This document shows, piece after piece, positions 43,501-53,333 of a stretch of DNA of 64,000 nt. The DNA is from CAVQRC01 sp963715045. Its GTDB lineage: Bacteria; Planctomycetota; Planctomycetia; Pirellulales; Lacipirellulaceae. A program made the translations under genes and the position numbers. The notes below the pieces were generated by a model. That model worked only from the letters and a program-made list of their open reading frames with translations, was not told the origin of the DNA and did not search any database. The stretch spans positions 141,072 through 205,071 of the forward strand of contig CAVQRC010000002.1 in assembly GCA_963715045.1 (NCBI GenBank), written 5' to 3'. The stretch's first letter is position 1, and each line of letters begins with the position of its first letter.

Positions 43501-44404
43501 CTGCCGACCCGCCTTCAACCCGGCGCCAGAACACGTTGGGACCCGCCGCCTCGGCCGTGCAAACGGGCCACAGGGGTTCCCCGCCCCAAAGCCGGCCTGA
43601 GATCCTGCACGGCGTCTCATCCGGCAGGAACACCAGCGCCACGTCGGTCAGCCATTCGACCCGATCGTCCTCGTGGACCAGCGATACCTCCTTGAACCCC
43701 TTCAGCTTCCAGAGTTCCCGGCTTTGGCCGGTGAAGAACAGGGTGTGGTCATCGGCAAAGGCGAACCCGGTGATCGGGCCGTCGCGCGTGAAACGCGGGA
43801 CGAATCGGCCGTTGCGAAGCTCGTACAGCGAGGCAGGGCGGAAGTTGCCCGAACTCACAAACAGGCGACCTTCGGGATCGAAAGCGAAATGGCCCGCCCA
43901 GTGCCCCCCCACCTGGTCAAGAGGTACGGTTGCGAAAACCTCCGCCTCGCCGGCATGCCGGTTCAGCAGGTAGATGGTCCCGTCGCTTTCCTGGCCCGTC
44001 GCCTCGCTGAAGAAGAGGCGGCCGCGAGGATCGTAGGCTATGTCGCGAATACGCCTCTCATGTGAATGCAGCGCCTCCTCTCGCGTTCCGTCCGTCGTGC
44101 AGATCTGCTTGGTGTTGGCGTCAGCGAGACAGAAGGAACCGCATCCATGACAGGCGAGGGCGGACAGGCCGAGGCTGGGACGTTCATACACCGGGCGCAA
44201 CGTCTTCGCGCCGCCATGCCCCGGCACGTTCACGACTTGGAAGATCGCGCCGGGACGCGCGCGGGCGTCCACAACGTACACTTCATCGGGAACGCGTTCC
44301 TCGCCCAGCCGCTGCAACGGCCGGAACCTCTTCGTTGCCTCCTGCGCTTGCAGACAGCAGGCCGCCGCCCCCGCAAGCATTGTGGCCAAAAGGGTTCGTT
44401 TCAT
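43448..44404 (-). CDS. SMP-30/gluconolactonase-like beta-propeller protein, C-terminus truncated
   Basis: A 318-residue reading frame. The ATG at 44404 starts a signal peptide ('MKRTLLATMLAGAAACCLQA'). The mature part shows propeller blades such as 'RIRDIAYDPRGRLFFSEA', 'WAGHFAFDPEGRLFVSSGNF' and 'GPITGFAFADDHTLFFTG'. This is the style of the SMP-30/virginiamycin B lyase-like group, and a Cys-rich 'CHGCGSFCLADANTKQICTT' insert is unusual. After 'WRRVEGGSAD' the sequence becomes translated satellite ('CPRPGLLRHSVFGIP'), so the final blade is missing: the native gene was cut at the junction near 43,500. Confidence 0.7.
   Translation of the reverse strand: MKRTLLATMLAGAAACCLQAQEATKRFRPLQRLGEERVPDEVYVVDARARPGAIFQVVNVPGHGGAKTLRPVYERPSLGLSALACHGCGSFCLADANTKQICTTDGTREEALHSHERRIRDIAYDPRGRLFFSEATGQESDGTIYLLNRHAGEAEVFATVPLDQVGGHWAGHFAFDPEGRLFVSSGNFRPASLYELRNGRFVPRFTRDGPITGFAFADDHTLFFTGQSRELWKLKGFKEVSLVHEDDRVEWLTDVALVFLPDETPCRISGRLWGGEPLWPVCTAEAAGPNVFWRRVEGGSADQCPRPGLLRHSVFGIP
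43495..43510. other. Probable chimeric or recombination junction
   Basis: Left of this point there are planctomycete satellites and few frameshifts. Right of it there are different hairpin repeats and frequent frameshifts. Both the satellite and a gene are cut at the same spot. This is either a mis-assembly or the edge of a large foreign segment. Confidence 0.6.
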
Positions 44405-45092
44405 GCTCCGGTGCTCCGTTGATGCATGTTCAGAGGTGGGCAGAACGTCGGCCCCAGGTACACTGAGATTGGGCTCCGATACCATCCGGCCGATGCCAAG
44501 TAAAGCTTGATCGGCGTCGCTTTGCTCGACAGCGGACTGTTGCCCAACCCACCCAGAGTTAGACCGGCAGTCCGCGCGGCAGGTCGGCCACAGGCGTTCG
44601 AGGATCCCGTCTCTGCCACGAAGCCGCGGCCACCGGCGAAGTCAGTGGCTTGAAGTCATGCGAGCCGCTCGGAGCGGATCGGTTGGCGAGCCACCCAAGG
44701 TGGCCGCGTCCGTCCTGCCGCCGGGGGTCCGTCCGATAGCCGGATGCGGCCGACTCATCCATCGGCCGCCCATCGATGCGCTGCGACCCGCCTGCACAGC
44801 GCTCTGGGCTTCGCGAGGGCTTCTCGCACACCCTACGGCCGGCACGGCCGCCCTTCTTCGCAACCGGACCCGCCCTCCCGGCCGGGCGGGGGCCGCGGGC
44901 CCTCTTCGGAACGGATTGCCTGCGGCGTTCGGACGCGCCGTCCGGAACCGCGACAGCGGTTCCGCTCACGAGGAACTCAAAGGACGCCGAAGGCGACAGC
45001 CCGGTGCTTTCCCGCCTTCCGCGACATCCCCCGCATTTCGTAGTCTCCTCCCGGACCGCATCGCTCATCCCCTTCCCCCAGGAGGTCTTCCC
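44405..45092. other. Intergenic region, right-half style
   Basis: About 690 bases without a supportable gene. It contains hairpins such as 'GGAACCGCGACAGCGGTTCC' (44944-44963) and 'ACGGCCGGCACGGCCGCCC' near 44842, the latter also found near 50,666 and 61,910. A GGAGGT ribosome binding site for the next gene is at 45081-45086. Confidence 0.5.
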
Positions 45093-46390
45093 ATGAGATG
45101 GAGCTGTTCCATTCTGCCCCTGCTTCTCGCCGCAGGCTGTGCGACCACGTCGACGTACGAGCCGCCGTCCGCAATGCCGCCCGCTCCGCCGCCCGTCAGT
45201 CCAACGCGCGGCATGTTCAACGTCGCCGACTTCGGCGCCGCTCGGCGACGGCACGACCGACGACACCGCCGCGTTCCAGGCGGCGCTCGACGCCGCGGCC
45301 GCCGCGGGCGGCGGCGTCGTCATCGTCCCCGCCGGCGGATTCCTCATCGCAGGGCATCTCAACGTGCCGGACCACGTCGCCCTCGAAGGCGTCTGGCGCG
45401 CGCCCGCACGAACCGCCGGGATCCACGGCACCACCCTCCTGGCCGTCGAAGGTCAAGGCGATGCCGAAGGAATCCCCTTCGTCACGCTGCGCACCAACGC
45501 AACGATCAAGGGCCTCACGATCCATTATCCCGATCAGATCGACGAGGATCCGCCGCACGCCTATCCCTGGACCGTGCGCGGGATCGGCGACAACTGCACG
45601 ATCATCGACGTTCTCATGACCAATCCCTACCAGGCCGTCGATTTCGGCACGTTCCCCGCCGGCCGCCACCTCATCAGCCGTCTCTACGCCCAGGCGCTCT
45701 ACCGCGGCGTCTTCGTCGACAAGTGCTTCGACGTCGGCCGCATCGAGAACGTCCATCTCTGGCCGTTCTGGAAGATCTCGCCCGCCCTGCGCTCGTTCTC
45801 CGAACGGGAAGGCGTCGCCTTTGTCTTCGGCCGGACCGACTGGGAATACGTCAGCAACTGCTTCTGCATCTCCTACGGCGTCGGGTTTCCTCTTCAAGGC
45901 GTTCAACGACGGTCCCGGCAACGTGATCGTCACCGGCTCGGGTTCCGACGTCGGCCCGTGCGCCGTACGGGTCGAACACGTGCAGGATCACGCCGGCGTC
46001 ACCTTCGCCAATTGCCAGATCATGGCCGGCGTCGAGATCCTGCCGTCGAACCGCGGTCCCGTGAAGTTCACCGCAAGCGGGTTCTGGCCCGTCGACACCA
46101 CCCGCGAACAGGTCGTCGTCGACGGCTCGGGGACCTCACGCTGAACGGCTGCCATTTCGCCGGCTGGGGCCGCGCCGATCCCGAGGCGCCCTGCATCCGG
46201 GTCCAAGGCGGACGCGCGCTGGTGACCGGGTGCGACTTCATGGACCCGGCCAAGACCCAGGTTGTCGTCGAAGACGGCGCGGACGGCCTGGCCATGACGG
46301 GATGCCGTCTGCGCGGGCGGCATGCGCGTGGAGACGCCCGCCGAACCCGGTCCGGAGATCCAGGTCGGCTTCAACCTGACCGAGCCCTGA
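45093..46390 (+). pseudogene. Parallel beta-helix (pectate lyase superfamily) lipoprotein, broken by four indels
   Basis: About 431 residues once four indels are corrected (extra bases near 45,239, 45,888 and 46,316; one missing near 46,127). ATG at 45093 behind GGAGGT. The lipobox is 'LPLLLAAGCATT'. The first beta-helix turn is canonical for PF12708: 'MFNVADFGA' followed, after the first shift, by 'LGDGTTDDTAAFQAALDAAA' and 'GGGVVIVPAGGFLI'. Later coils include 'CTIIDVLMTNPYQAVDFGTF' and 'VTFANCQIMAGVEI', and it ends 'QVGFNLTEP'. The corrected length is an exact multiple of three, so the gene is probably intact in the organism. Likely a surface polysaccharide-active protein. Confidence 0.75.
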
Positions 46391-46508
46391 CCGCTCCCGG
46401 AGCGGGGTGAGGACACCCCTCTCGACAAGGGGAACGACCCGTTCTCTTCGTGGTACGCGCCGAGCGCCGAGCGGCGCTCTCTGCAATGCGCCGTGCATAG
46501 ATAGTCCC

Positions 46509-46625
46509 TGTTGCGGAAGACCTGTGCGATGGCGGCAAACGTCCGGTTTCCTCGTGGAGGACGCGCTGCGCGCGTATTCCGGTCGCCGCAAAGCTCTGAG
46601 TCGGCGAGGACCCCTTTCCGCAACA
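46509..46625 (+). repeat. 117-bp repeat with terminal 'TGTTGCGG/CCGCAACA', copy 1
   Basis: Begins 'TGTTGCGGAAGACCTG' and ends 'CCCCTTTCCGCAACA', which are inverted ends. It holds 'TTTCCTCGTGGAGGACG', a variable palindrome 'CGCGCTGCGCGCG', then 'TATTCCGGTC' and 'CTCTGAGTCGGCGAGGACC'. Copy 2 is at 61215-61332. Confidence 0.8.
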
Positions 46626-46697
46626 GAAACTAGATAGATCCCGCTCGACACGCGGGATCTGCTCCCGGAACCGGAACGTGCACAACCCGACCCACCC

Positions 46698-46744
46698 TCT
46701 TCGTGGAGGACGCCCCGGGCCCGCCCGTGGCGGGGTGCCGGGCG
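46698..46744 (+). repeat. GC-rich hairpin repeat 'GAGGACGCCCCGGG...CCGGGCG', copy 1
   Basis: 'TCTTCGTGGAGGACG' then an imperfect palindrome around 'CCCGCCCGTGGCGGGG'. Nearly identical copies are at 50608-50653 and 50703-50750. Confidence 0.8.
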
Positions 46745-46941
46745 TGTCTGCATCCTCCCTCGTTCACCGGGCACGGCCGACATGGCCGCCATGTACACCA
46801 GGTCCGCCCCTGCGGGAGCCGGGGTGCAGAGCCCTGAACCGTGCCCGTTCTGGTTCATGGGCCCCCACCCCGCTCTTCACCCGCGGGACGAGGGCGTCCC
46901 CGCTCCACGCGGAGCACGAACACGATCCACCTGCGCCTGAG

Positions 46942-47718
46942 TCAAGACGTAATGTCGCCACCGTTCCATGACCGCACCGCCCGCTCGTGCACGAACAGCA
47001 TCTCCATCCCGCGCCGGCTGATGTGCGCGGGAACAAATCCCGCCTCGCGCAGCGTCCCCACCGCGCCCAGCGTGCGGCTCAACGGTATCGACGGGTAGTT
47101 GTGATGAAACTCGACGAGAAACTGGTCCACCTCGACGGGGCCGTGCACGAAATCGTCGATCACCTCGTACTCGGCGCCTTCGATGTCCATCTTGAGCACG
47201 TCGATCTTCGCGTGATTCAGCCGTTGCGCGATCGTTGCGATACGCAACACGGGCCCTTCCACCATGTCCCGTTTCTCCGTATCGCGATCGCGCGCGACGG
47301 TGGAGAAATGCGCCGAACCGTCACGCCGCGGCGCGTAGAATCGCGCGGCGCCGTCGTACGCGGCGACGCCGTACTCGTGAAATACGAACGCGTCGGGCAA
47401 GTCCTGTTCGCGCACCCAGGCTACGGAGACCGGGGTCGGATCGAATCCGTGAACCGTCAGCCCAAACCTGTCGATCAACTCCAGGTCGAAACGAATGTGT
47501 TTCCCGATCCCGACGGAATAGACCACGCTCGCCGGCCCGAGAAGCTGCGTGCACAACGTCCAGCCGCGAATCGTCTCGACCGGACAATGCGCCGTCGCCC
47601 GCACGCCTCGGACGCGCAGGAGCCCGCGACGAAACCAGTGTTTGATCGTCTTCAGCCCCGTGGATCCCCCTGCCAGCCGTGCGATCTTCTCACCCGCACG
47701 AGCGGCCGTCCACCCCAC
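46942..47718 (-). CDS. FkbM family methyltransferase
   Basis: A 258-residue SAM-dependent O-methyltransferase of the FkbM family. The SAM-binding region I is 'SVVYSVGIGKHIRFDLELID' near residue 65, with 'LTVHGFDPTPVSVAW' following. The family-defining segment 'KIDVLKMDIEGAEYEVIDDF' is near 170 and 'FLVEFHHNYPSIPLSR' near 198. No indel is needed, which is exceptional for this half of the window. The start is a GTG at 47718; no Met is available near the N-terminus. These enzymes modify glycans or secondary metabolites; the substrate is unknown. Confidence 0.88.
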   Translation of the reverse strand: MGWTAARAGEKIARLAGGSTGLKTIKHWFRRGLLRVRGVRATAHCPVETIRGWTLCTQLLGPASVVYSVGIGKHIRFDLELIDRFGLTVHGFDPTPVSVAWVREQDLPDAFVFHEYGVAAYDGAARFYAPRRDGSAHFSTVARDRDTEKRDMVEGPVLRIATIAQRLNHAKIDVLKMDIEGAEYEVIDDFVHGPVEVDQFLVEFHHNYPSIPLSRTLGAVGTLREAGFVPAHISRRGMEMLFVHERAVRSWNGGDITS

Positions 47719-47760
47719 CCGCCCCCCCTCTTCGGAGCGGAATCGGTGACGATTCCGGCC
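47718..47760 (+). repeat. Hairpin repeat 'CTCTTCGGAGCGGAAT...ATTCCGG', copy 1
   Basis: Contains an 8-bp perfect stem 'CGGAATCG' - loop GTGA - 'CGATTCCG' (47738-47757). Copy 2 (62043-62075) has 'CGGAATTG...CAATTCCG': one base pair is changed on both sides, so pairing is kept. Confidence 0.75.
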
Positions 47761-47885
47761 TCCCAGCGTCAGCGTCGCCCCTCATCCCCGTTCGCAAACC
47801 ACCGTCGGACCTCCCGCTGTCCTGAGAATGGGCTTGCGTCGGCGTCCCCGAGGGCGGAAGATCGTGTCTTGGGGATGGGTGGAGC

Positions 47886-50591
47886 ATGAGACTCGCGCGG
47901 GGTGCACCGGTGGCGTGCCATCGTCGGTTGTCTTGGCTGCCGATTCTGTGTCTGTGTCCCGGCATTCCCGCGATCCGCGCGTCCGCCGCTACCTGGATCA
48001 TCGAACGAATCGACGCGCCCCGTCGCTTCGACACGATCGCCGAACGCGCTCTCGTCCTCGATGCCGAAGGCGCCCCTCGCATCGCCTACGGGGGCGACCA
48101 TCTCTACCTGGCATCGCGCGACGCCGCATGGGAATCGTCCACGGCCGACCCGTCCCCCGGCGTCGGCGCCTACGCCGCCTGCGACCTGGACGACCTCGGC
48201 AACCTCCATGTCGTCTACGTCGACGAGTGGAGCCCGGCGCTGAAGTACGCCGTTCACAACGGCTCGACGTGGCAGACCGAGACGATCGTCTCCGGCTCGA
48301 TCGGCGCCCATCCGTCGATCGCGGTCGCAGCGGACGGCGCTCTCCACGTCGCCTACGTCAACAAAGCGACATACGAGATCTGCTACGCCGTTCACAACGG
48401 TTCTGCATGGTCGCTGGAGACGATCGATCCGGCAGCATTCGTCTACTACGGCGCCTCCCTCGCCCTGGATGCCTCAGGTTCTCCCCACGTCGCCTACTGC
48501 AACATCCTCGGCACACACGACGCCAGGTACGCCTGCCGCGACAGCGGCGGATGGCACGTGGAGATCGTACCGTCCAGTACCGCCGTTTCCGACAGGGCGT
48601 CTCTCGACGTCGACGTTGACGGCCGCGTGTACATCGCCTACTGCGAGTCGTTCCCCGGTTGCGCGCTCGAAGTTCGCCCGCCGCGACGGCGACGGTTGGC
48701 ATCCCGCCGAAACAATCGTCGACGGTGTCTGCGAGGCATCCGTGGTCGTGGAGTCGACCGGCGAACCGAACCTTGTCTGGGTCGACCGTCTCACGGGCCG
48801 CCTCGATCATGCCCGCAACTCGGGCGGCGCATGGGCCGTGGCCACGGTTCACCCCGGCGGGGCATCGCTGTCCGTCATTGGCCGTTGCCCCCGGGGGGAC
48901 CGCCGCCATTGCCTACCTCGCGTCCGGGAACTTGAGATACGCCGTCGACGCGGGAGGCGGCTGGGCCGGCGAAATCGTCGACGAGACCGGCGACGTGGGC
49001 AGGTACGCTTCCCTGGCAATCGGTCCCGGGGGAGACCGTCACATCGGCTACTACGATTCCGGGAGCGGCGCCCTGAAGTACGCCCTCGAGTCGGGCGGCG
49101 CGTGGCTGTCGGAGATCGTCGCCGACGACAACGATGTCGGACAATCGGCATCGCTCGCCCTCCATGGCGCCTTCCGATCGATCGCCCATTTCGACGCGAC
49201 CGAACGCGACATCCTCCTGACGACATCCGACGGCGGCGCATGGACAACGGGTCTCGTCGCCGACGACGCCGGATGGATGTCCGACGTGGCCCTCGCTGCC
49301 GACGGCGACGGCAACCTTCACGCGGTGTACGCGGCGGAATCCGGCATCGCCTACGCAGTCCACGACGCAACCGGATGGCACGTGGAGCCCGTCGACTCGT
49401 TGCGGAACGGAAGTCTGCCTGGCCGTGGATCGCGCGGGCCGCGTCCACACCGCCTATTCCCGCTGTCTCGGCTACAAGCAGTTCCAGCTCCGCTACGCCC
49501 TCCGCGACACGGGCGGATGGACAACCGAGACGGTGGCAGCCGCATCCGGGCAGTTGTCGTCATCGATCGCCCTCGACGCCGCCGATACGCCCCACCTGGC
49601 GTACTACGACTGGTACGTCACCGAGTTCCACTACGCCGTCCTGCCAGCCGTCCGGATGGGCCGACAACGTCGCAGCGGGATTCGCGGCGGACGACCCCTC
49701 TCTCCGCATCGACGATTCCGGCTGCGCCCATGTCGCGTTCCATGACGGGTACGCGGAGTCGCTGGGATACGCCGCGCTTCGGTCCGGCCGGCTGGCAGTC
49801 CGAGACCGTCGACGATTCGGCGGACGTGGGATGGTACCCGTCGCTCGCCCTCGACCCGCACGGGGTGCCGCACATCGCCTACTACGACGCCACGGGGGCC
49901 GATCTCAAGTACGCGCGGATGTCCGTACCCGTCCTCGACGCGACGCCACGCCGCATCGAACTGCGTCGGCGTCGAGGGAACCGTTCCGCGACCGCGCACC
50001 ATCCTCGTTCGAAACGTCGGCGACGCCGAGTTGACCTTCTCCGTCGCCTGCAGCGCGGACTGGATCGCGTGCGACCCGGCCGGCGGCTGCAGCACCGGCG
50101 ATCCCTGCCCCGTCAGCGTGGCGTTCGCCCCCGACGGCCTGCAGCCCGGCGTCGATCACGCCGCCGAAATCCTCTGTACGGCGCCCGGCGCTTTCGGTTC
50201 GCCCGTCGCGGTCGAAATCGTCCTTCGTCTCCGGGCGGACTCCGACGGCGACGGCATGCCCGACGGGTGGGAAGACGACAACGGGCTGGATTCCTCCGAT
50301 CCCGACGACGGGGACGATGACCCCGACAACGACGGGCAGACGAACCGGTCCGAGTTCCTGGCGCGAACCAATCCCCGGGACCATGCGAGTTGTCTCCGCA
50401 TCACACGTATCGTGCCCAACGGCGACGGCGCCGTGCTCCATTGGGAAGGCGCCCCGCCCTTCCGTCTATGGCGACGCGATCAACCGGGCGATCCATGGTC
50501 GCTCCTCGCCTCGGGATACGCCGGCGCCTCGTTCACGAGCGAAACCTCCACCGTCAACTGCTGGTTCCGCGTCGAAGCCGACGAACCGTAG
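47886..50591 (+). pseudogene. Secreted multi-blade beta-propeller repeat protein, broken by six +1 indels
   Basis: About 899 residues once six single extra bases are removed (near 48,665, 48,885, 49,412, 49,645, 49,785 and 49,972); the frame order is 0-1-2-0-1-2-0. A signal-like start is followed by about twelve repeats of the form 'SLALDPHGVPHIAYYDATGA' then 'LKYA', a Trp and 'ETVDDSADVG'. Near the C-terminus comes a BACON-like segment ('TILVRNVGDAELTFSVACSA') and a thrombospondin type 3-like acidic repeat ('DSDGDGMPDGWEDDNGLDSS'). It is probably a secreted adhesion or binding protein. As every shift is a +1 and repeats resume at once, sequencing error is more likely than decay. Confidence 0.75.
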
Positions 50592-50607
50592 CCCCGGAAC
50601 CCGCCGG

Positions 50608-50653
50608 CTTCGTGCAGGACGCCCCGAGCCCGCCCGTGGCGGGGTGCCGGGCG
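50608..50653 (+). repeat. GC-rich hairpin repeat, copy 2
   Basis: 'CTTCGTGCAGGACGCCCCGA' then 'GCCCGCCCGTGGCGGGGTGC'; lies 17 bases after the propeller gene stop. Confidence 0.8.
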
Positions 50654-50702
50654 TACTTCCCGGATGCGGCCGGGACGGCCGCCCCACACAGCCACGCCCG
50701 CC

Positions 50703-50750
50703 CTCTCCGTGAAGGACGCCCCGGGCCCGCCCGTGGCGGGGTGCCGGGCG
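50703..50750 (+). repeat. GC-rich hairpin repeat, copy 3
   Basis: 'CTCTCCGTGAAGGACGCCCC' then 'GGGCCCGCCCGTGGCGGGGT'. It matches copy 1 over ~45 bases. Confidence 0.8.
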
Positions 50751-50915
50751 TAGTCCCGGATGCGCCGGGGACCGGCGCCCTACACACCAGACCCGCCCCC
50801 CCACCCGCTCCTTGACCCGAACGGCTCCTGCGGTGATGATCGCCGCCCGTTGTCCCGGCCCCGCCGGTACGGCATGTCCCAGTAAACATCCGCGCGACGG
50901 ACCAGGAACAGACGG

Positions 50916-52944
50916 TTGGATAAACTCGAGGATTCCCAGCGCACCGCACCGTCGGAACCGCGGCGGACCCCTGATCCCCCCCCGCCCGTCCCACGCGTCG
51001 CCACGATACGGTCGATCGCGATCTCCTGCGCGCTGATGCCGATCCTCGCCCTCTGGGTCGTTCAGTCGGAGTTGATCTGGTACTCGGGCCATTCCACGGC
51101 CATCTCCCTCTTCTTCCACGTCACCTTCGTCGTCTTCCTTCTCGCACTGGCAAACCTCTGGGTGGAAACCCGCTGGCCGCGCGCCGCCCTGTCGCCCGCG
51201 GAACTCATGGTCATCTACGTCATGCTTTCCATCGCGGGCACCTTCTGCAGTCATGATCTCCTGCAGGTCATGATCCCCATGCTGGGATTCCCCTATTACT
51301 TCGCCAACCCCCAGAACCGGTGGCAGGAACTCTTCCTCGCCCCCTACGTGCCGGACTGGGCCGTCGTCGCCCATCCCGAAGCCAACGCCGACGCCCTCCA
51401 TCATCTCGCCGTCGGCAACGGGTCCCTGTACCGGCTCTCCATTCTCAAAGCGTGGATCGTCCCCCTCGCGTTCTGGTTCGTCTTTCTCATGGCTCTCATC
51501 GGGGTCCTCACCTGCATCAACATCGTCTTCCGCCGACAGTGGACCGAGCGCGAGAAACTCAGCTTCCCCGTCATCCAGATCCCGATGATGATCGCGACTC
51601 AACTGCGCGAGCTGCTGCGCAACCGCCTCTTCTGGATCGCCTTCGCCCTGGCCGGCGGCATCGACGTCCTCAACGGCTTCCACCATCTCAATCCGAACCT
51701 GCCCGAAATCCCCATCGTCAACGCCTTTTCCTTCCGCGAATACCTCGTGGAACGCCCCTGGAGCGCAATCGCGGACACGACGGTCAACCTCTACCCCTTC
51801 GTGATCGGGCTCACCTTCTTCATGCCAACGGACCTGGCGTTCAGTTGCTGGTTCTTCTTCCTCTTCTTCAAGCTGCAGATCGTGCTCACGGCCGCGATCG
51901 GGATCCACGATCTGCCCGGGATTCCCGTTCCCCAACGAGCAGGCAGCGGGCGGCTACATCGCGTTGGGACTCCTGGCGATCTGGCTGGCCCGCCGCCATC
52001 TTGCCGGCGTGTTCCGCACCGCCACCGGCCGCCCGGGCGGAATCGACGACAGCGGCGAGCCGCTGCGGTACAGGACAACCCTGATCCTCGGGCTGCTGTG
52101 CACCGGCGTGCTGCTGTTGCAGGGTTGCATGCTGGCCTCGAAAGGCGTCGGATTCCTCCAGGGCGCCCTCCGCGCCATCGTCCCCATGCTGATCTTCTTC
52201 CTGCTCTTCTTCCTCTATTCCATCGCGATCGCGCGCATGCGCGCCGAACTCGGCCCCCCCGCCCACGACCTCCACGGGATGGGACCGGAGGTCCTCATTC
52301 ACAACGCGGTCGGCACGCACGCCCTCGGGCATCACAACCTCGCCGCATTCGCCATGTTCTTCTGGTTCAATCGCGCCTACCGCGCCCACTACTCGGCCCA
52401 TAGCATCGAGGGGTTCAAGCTCGCCCAGATCAACCGGATCATCGCCCGCTCCATGCTCAAAGCCATGGTAATCGCCGTCGTCGTCGGCGCCCTCGCCGCC
52501 GGCTGGGCGCTTCTCCACGCCCTCTACGTCCACGGATACAGCGGACGCCCGGCCGGCGACGCCTTCTCGCAGGAAGCGTGGACGCGAAGGATGATGCCCT
52601 TCCTCGTCTTTCCCCAGAAACCCAGGATCGCCGCTACCATCGCCACCGGCATCGGCCTCGGCTTCTCCCTGCTCATGGGATTCCTGCGAACACGGTACAC
52701 GTGGTGGCTCTGGCACCCGGTCGGCTACGCCACCGCGACATCCTGGTCGATGGGCAAGCTCTGGGCCTGCATCTTCGTCGGTTGGGCGGCCAAGGCGCTC
52801 ATCACCCGGTACGGAGGCGCCCAGATGTACCGGCGCGCTCTGCCGTTCTTCGTCGGCCTCGTGCTCGGGGAATTCACCGTCGGCAGCCTCTGGATGATCT
52901 ACGGATCGATCGTCGGCACGACCGTCTACCACTTCTGGGGATGA
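50916..52944 (+). CDS. OPT-like / DUF6785-DUF6784-type membrane protein (one frameshift)
   Basis: About 675 residues after removing one extra base near 51,920. At least twelve hydrophobic helices are visible, for example 'SISCALMPILALWVV', 'ISLFFHVTFVVFLLALANLW', 'AWIVPLAFWFVFLMALIGVL' and, after the shift, 'LILGLLCTGVLLLQGCMLAS'. Cytoplasmic-loop signatures 'RRQWTEREKLSFPVIQIPMM' and 'RMRAELGPPAHDLHGMGPEV' match the uncharacterised DUF6785/DUF6784 proteins, which look like oligopeptide transporter (OPT) relatives. The start is a TTG at 50916 behind CAGGAACAG, uncertain. First gene of a co-directional cluster with two FtsX-type permeases and a second OPT-like protein. Confidence 0.78.
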
Positions 52945-53333
52945 CCCATGCCCCGCCGCCCTACCGGATGAACCCATGAAGCTCATGAAGGGCACGAACG
53001 TGAACGACAACCGGCGCCGTTTCCCGCGAAGGCGCAGGGGCGCTCCGCCAACGATTGATGGGCGAGCATCTCCGGCTTCACGGCGTCCGTCTCGGGCAGC
53101 GCTCTCGTGCAACGGCATCAGGCCGGGAAGGCCCGGATTCCCGGCGCAAGTCCAGGGCTCGCGGGTTCGCCCCTCCAAGGACGACCGCGGGTCCTCCGCT
53201 GGAGAAGGGCGGAGCCTGGCCCTGTACCGTGCTCCGCTCTGGGCAGGGCATGCGACGCCTCTGCGTGACGCGCTCGCAGGGATGGAGATGCCCGGTCGAA
53301 CCGATGCCCGGGATGGATGTTCACCGATGACGG
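52945..53333. other. Intergenic spacer within the OPT/FtsX cluster
   Basis: 389 bases with no convincing gene. It includes 'CCCATGAAGCTCATGAAGGG', similar to 'GACCATGAAGGGCATGACG' near 60,885, and 'CTGTACCGTGCTCCGCTCTG' near 53,222, similar to 'GAACCGTGCTCCGCTCTGCT' near 61,987. It looks like another dispersed right-half repeat. Confidence 0.45.

Larger units (their letters stand above)
46391..46941. other. Intergenic region with several right-half repeat families
   Basis: About 550 bases with no gene. Holds the 117-bp repeat (46509-46625), a 'GAGGACGCCCCGGGCCCGCC' hairpin repeat (46698-46744) and a 54-bp repeat starting 'GCCGGGGTGCAGAGCCC' (46818-46871) whose second copy is at 62118-62171. 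Confidence 0.6.
50592..50915. other. Intergenic region with hairpin repeats
   Basis: 324 bases between the propeller gene and the OPT-like gene. It holds two copies of the GC-rich 'GAGGACGCCCCGGG' hairpin and one 'GCGGCCG-GGA-CGGCCGC' hairpin (50666-50682). No gene; a promoter for the following cluster must be near 50,800-50,915. Confidence 0.6.

Noticed and set aside
50466..51935. 489-codon minus-strand acidic frame
   Set aside because: Antisense of the OPT-like gene; hydrophobic coding reads as Glu/Asp-rich on the other strand.
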